Source of the DNA: Oceanotoga teriensis
GTDB taxonomy: Bacteria > Thermotogota > Thermotogae > Petrotogales > Petrotogaceae
Direction: 5' to 3'
DNA length: 64,000 nucleotides
Assembly (NCBI RefSeq): GCF_003148465.1
Contig: NZ_QGGI01000012.1
Coordinates: 27,253-91,252, forward strand
The first letter of the stretch is position 1. The number at the start of each line of letters is the position of its first letter. A program made the position numbers and the translations under genes. A model generated the notes under the pieces. The model ran no database searches, was not told where the DNA came from, and was given only the letters and a program-made list of their open reading frames with translations. Below are positions 27,582 to 35,258 of the stretch, piece after piece.

Positions 27582-28340
27582 TTAACCTAATTTTTTTGAT
27601 AATTCTTCGAGTTCAGCATCATCAATATCGTAATTTCCAAATACTTGCTGAACATCATCATTATCTTCTAAGTTATCCAAAAGTTTCAATAATTTTTCAG
27701 CATCATTGCCTGAAATGTTTACTGTTGTTTTTGGATTATAGGTTAATTCATCTTCTATCGAATAACCATCTGCTTTTAAAGCTTCTCTTACGTCTGAAGT
27801 TAAATCTGGTTCAACAGTTATTTCTATAGGGTCTGTATCTTCAGTTATATCTTCAGCGCCAGCTTCAATAGCTTGCATCATAAATTCTTCCATATCAGAA
27901 ACCTCTTCTTTAGGAACTTTTATCAAACCTTTTCTTTCAAAATTCCAAGAAACCGCTCCAGCTTCAGCTAAAGAACCATTACCTTTTGATAGAAGATGTC
28001 TTATTTCTTGAGCAGATCTATTTTTATTATCTGTAACAACAGATATTAACAAAGCAACGCCTGCTGGACCATAACCTTCATATAATAATTCTGTTAGTTC
28101 TTCACCTTCAAGTTCTCCTGTACCTTTTTTAATAGCTGTTTCAATCTTATCTTTTGGCATGTTTGCCGCTTTAGCTTTATCTACTGCAGATCTTAATCTT
28201 GGATTAGCATCAGCATCTCCACCGCCATCTCTTGCGGCTATAGTTATTTCTCTTATGATCTTAGTAAAAGCTTTAGATCTTTTCGCATCTTGAGCACCTT
28301 TTCTATGTTTAATATTAGCCCACTTATTATGCCCTGACAT
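27582..28340 (-). CDS. yebC: YebC/PmpR-family protein
   Basis: A 252-residue member of the YebC family, long annotated as a transcriptional regulator and more recently linked to translation of difficult sequences. The family start SGHNKWANIKHRKGAQDAKR and the conserved AANMPKDKIETAIKKGTGE and EGYGPAGVALL segments are all present, at the usual length. AGGAGGG precedes the ATG. It follows the PP2C gene by 12 bases. Often yebC sits beside ruvC; here it is inside a signalling cluster. Confidence 0.95.
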   Translation of the reverse strand: MSGHNKWANIKHRKGAQDAKRSKAFTKIIREITIAARDGGGDADANPRLRSAVDKAKAANMPKDKIETAIKKGTGELEGEELTELLYEGYGPAGVALLISVVTDNKNRSAQEIRHLLSKGNGSLAEAGAVSWNFERKGLIKVPKEEVSDMEEFMMQAIEAGAEDITEDTDPIEITVEPDLTSDVREALKADGYSIEDELTYNPKTTVNISGNDAEKLLKLLDNLEDNDDVQQVFGNYDIDDAELEELSKKLG

Positions 28341-28352
28341 ATATTATCCCTC

Positions 28353-29750
28353 CTAAAAACCTTTCATCACTAAAATTGTGGTATCATCATGTTGAGGAGC
28401 ACTTTTCACAAAATTGTCCACCGAATCAATTATACGGTTAACTATTACATTTGTGTTTTCGTTTATTATCGGTTTTATTAAATTTTCCAGTCTTTTTGTT
28501 CCATATTCTTCTTTTTCTTCATTTCTTGCTTCTGTTATTCCATCAGTATAAGATATGAATAGAAATTCAGATTTGTAAGAATATTTTTCTATTTTGAAGT
28601 CTATATCTTCAAATATACCCAAAGGAAGACCTGTTGCTACTGAAGTATACTCATTAGAATCAAGATAAATAGGACAATTATTATGTCCCACATTTACGAT
28701 TTTAACATTTTTTTCTTTTGAATTCAATAGAATAAAAATAGCTGTTACAAATCTATCATCAGGTATATTCTTTTCCAAATAATTATTTACGTATTTTACA
28801 AGAGAATCAATACTATCTCCAGCTTCGATTCTACTTCTGACAACTGCTCTCATAGAACTCATTATCAATGCTGCTGGTACTCCTTTTCCAGATACATCTG
28901 CCAATAAACCTAAAACTTCATTATCATTTATTTTTATGACATCATAATAATCTCCACCAACATCATAAGCAGATCTGTAAAAAGCTGATATTTGACAATT
29001 TAAAATATTAGGTATTTTTTTTGGCAATAAAGAATTTTGAATTTCTTTTGCTATTTTTAATTGCTCATCAAATTTTTGTTGTTTAATTTTTTCATTTAAA
29101 TAATTTATAGTATCGAATCCAAAAGCGAGTTGCTCACAAACAGATTCCATTATTTTTTTGTCTGAAGCAAGAAAAATCGAATTATCTGTTTTTCCATATA
29201 ATAAAATAAAACCCCATATTTTTAGTTTTGATTTTATAGGAATTAATAAAAAAGAACTTTCAGTATGATTAACAGAGTCCTTTTCTCTTAAAATTGTTTT
29301 TGGAGAGTCTATTTTTTTTAAAAGATAAAGAATTGGTTCTATATTTTCAAAGTTCATATCTCTTAATTCCAAATATAAAGGGTTAAAATTTACATTTTGA
29401 GTTTCAAAGTCTACAAATTCTCCAACTATAACATTTTTAAAATCTACAGTATCTTTAAGTCTTTTTACTATTTGTTCTATAGACAGTCTTGGATCTTTAG
29501 TCGAAAAAATTAGCTTAGAAATTTCTAAAACGGTAGTCAATTCTTCATATAATTTAGAAATTTCTTCAAATTGAGCTTGAAGAATCATAGTATTTTCTTC
29601 TATTTGTATTTTATAATTATTTAACTCTGAAAGATGTTTATCTGTTAAAAAATTAATTCTTTCATATAGTACATTCACATTTTCTTCTTCATCTGTGTAT
29701 ATTTTTAAAGCATTATTTAATTTTGAATAGAGAGACTTTGCATCAAACAT
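28353..29750 (-). CDS. GAF and PP2C (SpoIIE/RsbU) serine phosphatase
   Basis: A 465-residue cytoplasmic phosphatase. After a coiled-coil region (about 20-90) there is a GAF-like sensor domain (about 90-220) and a C-terminal PP2C domain (about 245-465). Metal-binding motifs are complete: GGDYYDV, LLADVSGKGVPAALIM and FISYTDGITEARN. Enzymes of this kind dephosphorylate anti-sigma-factor antagonists or similar partners. The start is ATG 29750, after GGGTGA inside the receiver gene; a GTG three codons upstream overlaps it. It starts one base after the receiver stop codon, so the receiver probably regulates it. No anti-sigma factor is in the window. Confidence 0.9.
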   Translation of the reverse strand: MFDAKSLYSKLNNALKIYTDEEENVNVLYERINFLTDKHLSELNNYKIQIEENTMILQAQFEEISKLYEELTTVLEISKLIFSTKDPRLSIEQIVKRLKDTVDFKNVIVGEFVDFETQNVNFNPLYLELRDMNFENIEPILYLLKKIDSPKTILREKDSVNHTESSFLLIPIKSKLKIWGFILLYGKTDNSIFLASDKKIMESVCEQLAFGFDTINYLNEKIKQQKFDEQLKIAKEIQNSLLPKKIPNILNCQISAFYRSAYDVGGDYYDVIKINDNEVLGLLADVSGKGVPAALIMSSMRAVVRSRIEAGDSIDSLVKYVNNYLEKNIPDDRFVTAIFILLNSKEKNVKIVNVGHNNCPIYLDSNEYTSVATGLPLGIFEDIDFKIEKYSYKSEFLFISYTDGITEARNEEKEEYGTKRLENLIKPIINENTNVIVNRIIDSVDNFVKSAPQHDDTTILVMKGF

Positions 29751-29751
29751 A

Positions 29752-30111
29752 TCATTCACCCACTAATTCATTTACCGTATCTATTAAAGATTTTGGACTG
29801 AACGGTTTTGTTAATACTTTTTTTGCACCAAGTGATAAGGCTGTTTCTTCATCAGATTCTCCACCTTTAGCAGTTAATACTATGATCGGAATTTTTATAT
29901 CTATACCTTTAAGTTCTTTTAATACTGTAAAGCCATCCATTATGGGCATCATAATATCAAGGCATACGAGATCAGGTTTTTCTGATAAAATTTTTTCTAA
30001 GCCTTCTTTTCCATTAGATGCTTCTATCACATCATAACCAGATGTTTTAAGATTAAAAGTTATTATCTTTCTCAATACTTCAGAATCATCGACAACAATA
30101 ATTTTTTTCAT
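29752..30111 (-). CDS. Single-domain response regulator (CheY-like receiver)
   Basis: A 119-residue stand-alone receiver. The acidic pair D8/D9, the phosphorylated D52, T80 and K102 are all present, so it should be phosphorylatable. No output domain follows. The start is ATG 30111 after GGAGGGG; eight upstream in-frame codons belong to the end of the preceding gene. It is sandwiched between the DUF2344 gene (one base gap) and the PP2C phosphatase (one base gap), and a receiver acting on a separate PP2C output is the simplest reading. It could instead be a CheY for the motor, but cheA is not here. Confidence 0.93.
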   Translation of the reverse strand: MKKIIVVDDSEVLRKIITFNLKTSGYDVIEASNGKEGLEKILSEKPDLVCLDIMMPIMDGFTVLKELKGIDIKIPIIVLTAKGGESDEETALSLGAKKVLTKPFSPKSLIDTVNELVGE

Positions 30112-30112
30112 A

Positions 30113-30691
30113 TTAACCCCTCCAGACGGTTTCAATACAGTAAGGATAATAAATAAAATTCTTTAAGTTCATTTTATTTATTATTTTATAAAAATTAAAA
30201 ATATTTTTTGTATTTTGAAAAAATTCTAATATGTATATTTTATTATTATTATTATAACATTTCAAGTCTTCAAAAATTTCATTTTTATTGTAAAAATTTT
30301 GTCCCTTTTGAATTAAATCCATATTTTTAAAGTTTTCATATATATTTTCAGATATATATATTCTAAATTTAAACTTATCTATTTCTTCATTGATATTAAA
30401 ATCATCATTTTTTTCTTGAAATTCTATTAATTTAAGACCTTTTGGAGAACAAGAATTCAAAATTTCAAAATTAAAGCTTTTTTTTGTATTTACTATTATA
30501 TAAAGTTCTCTGTTGATATATCCCAAAGGTAAAGCTGAAGTATAAGAAAAAATTGGTTTTGGACTAAATCCTTTAGAAAATTCAAGAGGACATTTAGCTC
30601 TTCTCAAGGTATATTCTATGATGCTTATGAAGTCTCTATGTGAAGTGAAAGCTAAATTCCCATATTTTTTTAATTTTAACATATATTTCAT
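30113..30691 (-). CDS. DUF2344 / TIGR03936-type protein (radical-SAM-linked)
   Basis: A 192-residue protein that resembles the DUF2344 family, found fused or next to a radical SAM protein of unknown function. The family hallmarks are visible: [31 protein letters not shown] and [13 protein letters not shown]. The C-terminal half is Asn- and Lys-rich and looks shortened or fast-evolving. No radical SAM gene is adjacent, unlike the common arrangement. It is the first gene of the minus-strand cluster, with AAGGAG before the ATG and a possible extended -10 (TGATAAAAT on the minus strand, 30710-30718). Confidence 0.8.
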   Translation of the reverse strand: MKYMLKLKKYGNLAFTSHRDFISIIEYTLRRAKCPLEFSKGFSPKPIFSYTSALPLGYINRELYIIVNTKKSFNFEILNSCSPKGLKLIEFQEKNDDFNINEEIDKFKFRIYISENIYENFKNMDLIQKGQNFYNKNEIFEDLKCYNNNNKIYILEFFQNTKNIFNFYKIINKMNLKNFIYYPYCIETVWRG

Positions 30692-30721
30692 AAAAAATAT
30701 ACTCCTTCCATTTTATCATAT

Positions 30722-30739
30722 CATAATAATATTATTATG
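30722..30739. repeat. 18-bp perfect palindrome between divergent genes
   Basis: CATAATAATATTATTATG reads the same on both strands. It lies in the 184-base gap between the DUF2344 cluster and the penicillin-binding protein gene, close to the promoter-like sequence of the former. It may be an operator; in DNA this AT-rich, chance is also possible. Confidence 0.4.
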
Positions 30740-30832
30740 TTTTTTTAGTTTTATTTTAAAAACTTAAGCTTTATAATTATACTAAATTAATTTCATCAAA
30801 TTATTAAATATAAAAAAATTTTAAGAACTATA

Positions 30833-30841
30833 TGATATAAT
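30833..30841 (+). promoter_or_regulatory. Extended -10 promoter of the penicillin-binding protein gene
   Basis: TGA followed directly by TATAAT (30836-30841), an extended -10 box, 35 bases before the TTG start. No good -35 is found at 17 bases upstream, as is usual for this promoter type. Confidence 0.5.
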
Positions 30842-30875
30842 TTGTTTTGAAAAATTAATAATTGGAGGAATAAAG

Positions 30876-32969
30876 TTGAAAAGTTATTTAATAGGATTTT
30901 TTATAGGAATATTTTTCTTTATATTTTTATTTATACATACAAGTAATTTTTATAAAAATACATCATCCATATTTTTTGTCAATTCAAATTATAATACATA
31001 TTTGTTCGAAGATGGTGAAAGTATTCTCCCAACAAAATACAAATATGTTAATTTAGAAGATATTCCAGAAGAATTAATATATATGCTTTTATGGTCTGAA
31101 GATAGGGATTTTTATGAGCATTATGGAGTTAATATAAAGGCTCTGTTCAGAGCTACTCTTATAAATATTAAAAATAGATCTTTTTCTCAAGGTGGATCAA
31201 CTTTGAGTCAACAACTCGCGAAAACTTTATATTTGACCAATGAAAAAACTATTATGAGAAAAGTTATGGATATGATGCTGGCATTTTTCTTGGAAAGATC
31301 TTATACAAAAGATGAAATATTAGAGGCTTATATGAATAGTGTTTATCTTGGAAATGATATTTCTGGATTTGGGGCGGCTTCAGAGAGATATTTCAAAAAA
31401 GATTTAAATGATTTAGATTATAATGAAATGTCTATGTTAGTTGGAATAATTAATGGACCAGAATTATATAATCCGTATAAATATCCAGATAGAGCTAAAA
31501 ATCAAGCTTCAATTCTTTTAAATTCCATTCATGGAAATGAATTGATAAAGTTTGATAAATCAAACATAGAAAAAATGGTTAATGATATACAAATATATAA
31601 ATTAGATTATAAAGAGGATTATTTAGATTTTATTTATCAAGTAAAAAAAGAAGAAGAAGCATTAAACTTAAAAGGTGGAGGTTATAAAATAAAAACAACT
31701 TTTAATAGAGATTTATATGATTCTTTTACATTAAATGCTTCTGAATCTTCAATAGTTATAAATAATAAGACCGGATCTGTTGAATCTTTTTGGGGTGGAG
31801 AATACTCGATATTCATTTCTAATAAACAAATTGGTTCTGTGATAAAACCTTTTTATTATGCATTAGCATTAGATAAAGGCTATACATTCGATACTATACT
31901 TCCCGATGAACCTATGGATTTTGGAGGATGGAGACCAAATAATTATGACAAAAATTTTAGAGGTGAAATAAGTCTTGAAGATGCCATAGTTAAATCTATA
32001 AATATACCGTCTATATATTTAGCAACTCATATTGAAAAATCACCAACAGATTCAATAGAAAAAATAAAGAATTTTTTAGAATCTGATATAGGACTTAAAG
32101 GCATGTATCCAGAAGATTTAACACTTGCATTGGGAACTGTTGAAACAAATCCTTTTGAATTAATAAAAGCTTTTACAATATTTCCAAACTATGGATTAAT
32201 ACCAAAAATATATACAATATCAGAAATATATGATAGAAAAGGTAATTTAATATACAAAAAATATCCTGAGATAGATAAAAAAATAGATGAAATATCTATA
32301 AAGACTTATTCTTCTATGAATAATCTATTGAGACAAGTTGTAGAAAGAGGATCTGCAAAGAGAATAAATATAGAAGGAATAGATCTTCATGGAAAAACGG
32401 GAACTCCTGAGTTATCGACATGGTTTTCAGGATATACTGGAAACAAAAGTATAGTAGTTAGAGTAGATGGTGTAGATTTATTATCTTCAACATCGGCTGT
32501 TCCTGTAGCTGGAAATATAGTAAAAAACTTTATATATTCGGGTTATAATTTGAAAGTTCCAAAATATATGAATGCATATGATGATGAACAAAAACTGGAT
32601 TTTTTTGAAGACCCTATAACTTTTGTTTCAAAGGGAATGGATGTTATAGAATATTTAAAATTTTCAAAATTAAAATACTCTACAGATGATTTGAATGAAA
32701 AATTAAAAGAAGCAAATTCACAATTAGAATATATATATCCAGATGTAGTTAATAGAATAAATGAATGGAAAAATATCAATCTCGTAGATTTTATGAAAGA
32801 TCCTTATTCATTTATACAAAATGGATACAATCTAAGAAATTATTTAGAAAATATAAGTATTACAGATGAAATCAAGAAAAAACTTTTGAATATATCAGAT
32901 GAAATAAAATATTTATATCCTGATCAAGCATCTTTAATAATAGAGTTTATAAGTGAAAAGGGGCTTTAA
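30876..32969 (+). CDS. Bifunctional penicillin-binding protein (class A) with repeated C-terminal tail
   Basis: A 697-residue peptidoglycan synthase. Residues 4-22 are a membrane anchor. The GT51 transglycosylase domain (about 50-215) has catalytic E75 in SEDRDFY and QGGSTLSQQLAK; the transpeptidase domain (about 285-545) has S321-V-I-K324, S374-I-N and K507-T-G. The linker between them is short. After the catalytic part comes a ~150-residue tail with two related units (579-631 and 642-691) that I do not recognise. The start is TTG after GGAGGA. It begins a plus-strand unit with the next two unknown genes. PBP1A or PBP1C cannot be told apart with certainty. Confidence 0.92.
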   Translation: MKSYLIGFFIGIFFFIFLFIHTSNFYKNTSSIFFVNSNYNTYLFEDGESILPTKYKYVNLEDIPEELIYMLLWSEDRDFYEHYGVNIKALFRATLINIKNRSFSQGGSTLSQQLAKTLYLTNEKTIMRKVMDMMLAFFLERSYTKDEILEAYMNSVYLGNDISGFGAASERYFKKDLNDLDYNEMSMLVGIINGPELYNPYKYPDRAKNQASILLNSIHGNELIKFDKSNIEKMVNDIQIYKLDYKEDYLDFIYQVKKEEEALNLKGGGYKIKTTFNRDLYDSFTLNASESSIVINNKTGSVESFWGGEYSIFISNKQIGSVIKPFYYALALDKGYTFDTILPDEPMDFGGWRPNNYDKNFRGEISLEDAIVKSINIPSIYLATHIEKSPTDSIEKIKNFLESDIGLKGMYPEDLTLALGTVETNPFELIKAFTIFPNYGLIPKIYTISEIYDRKGNLIYKKYPEIDKKIDEISIKTYSSMNNLLRQVVERGSAKRINIEGIDLHGKTGTPELSTWFSGYTGNKSIVVRVDGVDLLSSTSAVPVAGNIVKNFIYSGYNLKVPKYMNAYDDEQKLDFFEDPITFVSKGMDVIEYLKFSKLKYSTDDLNEKLKEANSQLEYIYPDVVNRINEWKNINLVDFMKDPYSFIQNGYNLRNYLENISITDEIKKKLLNISDEIKYLYPDQASLIIEFISEKGL
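32610..32951 (+). repeat. Two tandem ~52-residue repeats in the penicillin-binding protein tail
   Basis: At the protein level, unit one (bases 32610-32768) and unit two (32799-32948) align: both start DP.(T/S)F...G, have a (V/L)..YL segment, and share the LEYIYPD / IKYLYPD motif. DNA identity is low, so the duplication is old. Confidence 0.65.
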
Positions 32970-32971
32970 CT

Positions 32972-33775
32972 ATGATACAGTTAAAAAAAGGAAAATATTT
33001 TATAAAAGAAGGAGAAATACCAAAAAAAATATTTTATATAAGAGAAGGTAGATTAACAGATGGTAATAAGGAGTATTTAGAGGGTACTTTTATTTCTATT
33101 GTTTCTTATATATTGCAATTACCTATTGCAAAGGGTTTGAAGTCTTTGTCGAATATTAAAATAGAAGAATTTGATGATTTTAATGATATAGATGATTCTA
33201 TAATAAAAAATTTTATTCAAGAAATTTCAAAAATAACAAATAATTTAATGTATTTTCCCATAGAAAAGAGCTATGCGGATCCTAATAAAATAATAAATTA
33301 TAAATTGGAACTTTTTTCTAGTAATAATGATGAAGAATATTTTGATATTGAAGAAAATGATGAATTAAAAGAATTTTTTGATAATTTTAATTTCTTTTTT
33401 GATAAAGAAGAACAAATAGATTTACCAGAAAGTTTTGAAGAATATAAAAAATTATTGAAAAATTTTATTTTAGAACTCAATATATCAAAATTGATAAATT
33501 ATTTTAAAAAAGGTTTAAATAAATATGAAGTTGAACAATCTGAATTAGAAGTATTTTTTGATGAATTAATAGACATAGCTATTACAATAAATGATAGAGC
33601 TCTTGTTTTATATCTTGTTTATATGTCAGCTATAAAAATAGAAAATATTGATAAAATAAATAAATATTTAAAGAAAAATTGGGAATTTTTGAGATTCAAC
33701 GGTATAAACAATTGGGTAGATTACTCTATGAGATATATAAACAATAAAATGATCTCAGAGGGTGATAAAATATGA
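32972..33775 (+). CDS. Unknown protein with a cyclic-nucleotide-binding-like N-terminus
   Basis: I cannot assign this 267-residue protein. The first ~80 residues (KKGKYFIKEGEIPKKIFYIREGR, split by GR and an LEGTFIS turn) read like the beta-roll of the CAP effector domain, but the phosphate-binding cassette (RxA) is missing, so cyclic nucleotide binding is unlikely. The remainder is helical, acidic and lysine-rich, without a DNA-binding helix-turn-helix that I can see. No signal peptide. It starts two bases after the penicillin-binding protein gene and overlaps the next gene as ATGA, so all three are probably co-translated. It is AT-rich and likely fast-evolving. Confidence 0.6.
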   Translation: MIQLKKGKYFIKEGEIPKKIFYIREGRLTDGNKEYLEGTFISIVSYILQLPIAKGLKSLSNIKIEEFDDFNDIDDSIIKNFIQEISKITNNLMYFPIEKSYADPNKIINYKLELFSSNNDEEYFDIEENDELKEFFDNFNFFFDKEEQIDLPESFEEYKKLLKNFILELNISKLINYFKKGLNKYEVEQSELEVFFDELIDIAITINDRALVLYLVYMSAIKIENIDKINKYLKKNWEFLRFNGINNWVDYSMRYINNKMISEGDKI

Positions 33776-34260
33776 ATTTTATGAATTTGAAAAGTTTTGG
33801 TTCAAAATTAAATGGGATTTATTTGATAAAAAAAGGAATAGTTGGTGGAATAACTTATTATAAAGATAAAATTTTTTTATCTTATGTTTATAAGCAAGGA
33901 GATTTTCTTGCAATAGACAAATTCCAATATGAAATTGGAATAATTGATTATTATTGTTTTACAGATGTAGAGTATGAATTTATAGAAGATGAAGAGTTAT
34001 TTAAAAGAATTAAAGAAGATAAAGAATTTGCCAAGAATTTTTATAAATTTTTAAAAGATTATACTATGGAAGTGACGGCTTTTTCAAGGGAAGAACCTGA
34101 AAAAATTTTATATTATAATTTAAAAAAGATAAAAGAATATGGTGGAATATTAAAAGGCATACATAAGGATTTTGTCAATGAATTTAAATTAAAACCTTAT
34201 TTTGACAAAATGATAGAAAACAAAAAAATAAAACTTGTAGATCAATACTATTGCTTATAA
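33772..34260 (+). CDS. Unknown protein, possible degenerate CAP-like fold
   Basis: A 162-residue protein that I do not recognise. Residues about 12-70 (NGIYLIKKGIVGG, LSYVYKQGDFLAID, DVEYEFIEDEELF) follow the strand-turn pattern of a CAP effector domain: a KKG turn, a GDF in the usual GE(F/L) place and a final strand before the long C-helix. The C-terminal part (about 105-162) could be a reduced winged helix but lacks a convincing recognition helix. It overlaps the preceding gene by four bases (ATGA) with GGGTGA as ribosome site. With that gene it may form a two-chain regulator; this is inference from layout only. Confidence 0.55.
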   Translation: MNFMNLKSFGSKLNGIYLIKKGIVGGITYYKDKIFLSYVYKQGDFLAIDKFQYEIGIIDYYCFTDVEYEFIEDEELFKRIKEDKEFAKNFYKFLKDYTMEVTAFSREEPEKILYYNLKKIKEYGGILKGIHKDFVNEFKLKPYFDKMIENKKIKLVDQYYCL

Positions 34261-34313
34261 AAAATTAACAATACTTTCATAAAAATTCTTTCAAATGATG
34301 ATAAAATACGTAA

Positions 34314-34361
34314 ATGGATCCTGGTATCAAAGCTCAACAAAGATTGAGTACCTTGGGCCAT
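34314..34361 (+). ncRNA. Structured leader upstream of rplU
   Basis: A nested hairpin: ATGG (34314-34317) with CCAT (34358-34361), TCC with GGG, GGTA (34323-34326) with TACC (34349-34352), and CTCAA (34333-34337) with TTGAG (34344-34348), with an internal bulge TCAAAG. It ends 30 bases before the rplU start. The position fits the L21 leader class described in low-GC Gram-positives, but I cannot confirm the same sequence consensus. A TAAAAT box at 34302-34307 could be the -10 of its promoter. Confidence 0.6.
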
Positions 34362-34391
34362 AATAATTATTCCAATACAGGAGGTGACTTT

Positions 34392-34706
34392 ATGTACGCA
34401 ATTATTGACTTTGGTGGAAAGCAGTATAAAGTAGAAGAAGGTCAAACATTGATTACTGAAAAGGTTAATGGAGTTGAAGCCGGATCAGAATTCGTTTTTG
34501 ACAAAGTAATATTCTTCAAGAATGATGCAGAAACAAAGGTTGGTAAACCTTTCATAGAAGGTGGAAAGGTTACAGCTGAAGTTGTTGAACATGGAAAAGA
34601 TAGAAAAATAAAGATTCTAAAGTTTAAAGGAAGAAAAAACTTCAGAAAGAGAAAAGGACATAGACAGCTTTATACTGAATTAAAAATAAAAACTATTGAA
34701 GCGTAA
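34392..34706 (+). CDS. rplU: 50S ribosomal protein L21
   Basis: L21 (104 residues, usual length) binds 23S rRNA domain I near L20. The start [18 protein letters not shown] is canonical, and the C-terminal [16 protein letters not shown] is the conserved rRNA-binding segment. ATG 34392 follows AGGAGGTGA; the open frame upstream runs through the leader hairpin and is not translated. The stop codon overlaps the prp start as TAATG. Likely controlled by the structured leader. Confidence 0.97.
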   Translation: MYAIIDFGGKQYKVEEGQTLITEKVNGVEAGSEFVFDKVIFFKNDAETKVGKPFIEGGKVTAEVVEHGKDRKIKILKFKGRKNFRKRKGHRQLYTELKIKTIEA

Positions 34707-34993
34707 TGATAAAAGTTTTATTTGAAAAAAATTATATTCTTATAAAAGGTCATGCATCAAATGATTTATATAAAAAAGATATAGTTTGCAGTGCTGTCAG
34801 TACTTTGACTCAATTTGTTGCTAATGTATTAAGTAAAGAAAAGTTAGCTTCATTTAAAATTTCTGAAGGTTATTTAAAGATAGATCTTTTAGAAAAAAAT
34901 GACTTTTCAAATAAATTGGTCAAATATTTAATAGAAACGATTAAAGGAATTGAAAAAAATTATCCTGATTACGTGAAAGTTGAGGTGAAATGA
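34706..34993 (+). CDS. prp: Ribosomal-processing cysteine protease Prp (YsxB)
   Basis: A 95-residue protein of the Prp family. In Firmicutes, Prp removes an N-terminal extension from L27. The catalytic pair is present: H16 in KGHA and C28 in DIVCSAVS, 12 residues apart as in the family. It lies between rplU and rpmA, overlapping the first by one base and three bases before the second, the conserved rplU-prp-rpmA order. The adjacent L27 has no removable extension, so its substrate here is unclear (see findings). Confidence 0.9.
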   Translation: MIKVLFEKNYILIKGHASNDLYKKDIVCSAVSTLTQFVANVLSKEKLASFKISEGYLKIDLLEKNDFSNKLVKYLIETIKGIEKNYPDYVKVEVK

Positions 34994-34996
34994 AGA

Positions 34997-35245
34997 ATGG
35001 CTAAAAAGCGTGGTTCCGATTGGAACAAAAAGGATAGTAATCCAAAGTATCTTGGAGTAAAAGCTGGAGAAGGTTCTAGAGTGCCAGCAGGATCAATTAT
35101 TCTAAGACAAAGAGGTACAAAAATTCACCCAGGAAAGAATGTGGGCTTAGGAAGAGATTTTACATTATTTGCTAAAACAGATGGTATTGTTAGATTTGAA
35201 ACTAAAAACAACAGAAAGTATGCTAATGTATACGCTGAGAATTAA
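34997..35245 (+). CDS. rpmA: 50S ribosomal protein L27
   Basis: L27 (82 residues) reaches into the peptidyl-transferase centre with its N-terminal tail. The body ([35 protein letters not shown]) is canonical. The N-terminus is [14 protein letters not shown]; the LNLQFFA-type extension cleaved by Prp in Firmicutes is absent, and an in-frame stop six bases upstream of the ATG rules out a longer form. GAGGTG in the end of prp is the ribosome site. ribU follows after 13 bases. Confidence 0.97.
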   Translation: MAKKRGSDWNKKDSNPKYLGVKAGEGSRVPAGSIILRQRGTKIHPGKNVGLGRDFTLFAKTDGIVRFETKNNRKYANVYAEN

Positions 35246-35258
35246 GAGGTAATATGAT

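Noticed and set aside
34314..34391. Upstream in-frame extension of rplU
   Set aside because: It is the structured leader; canonical L21 starts at the ATG 34392 right after AGGAGGTGA.
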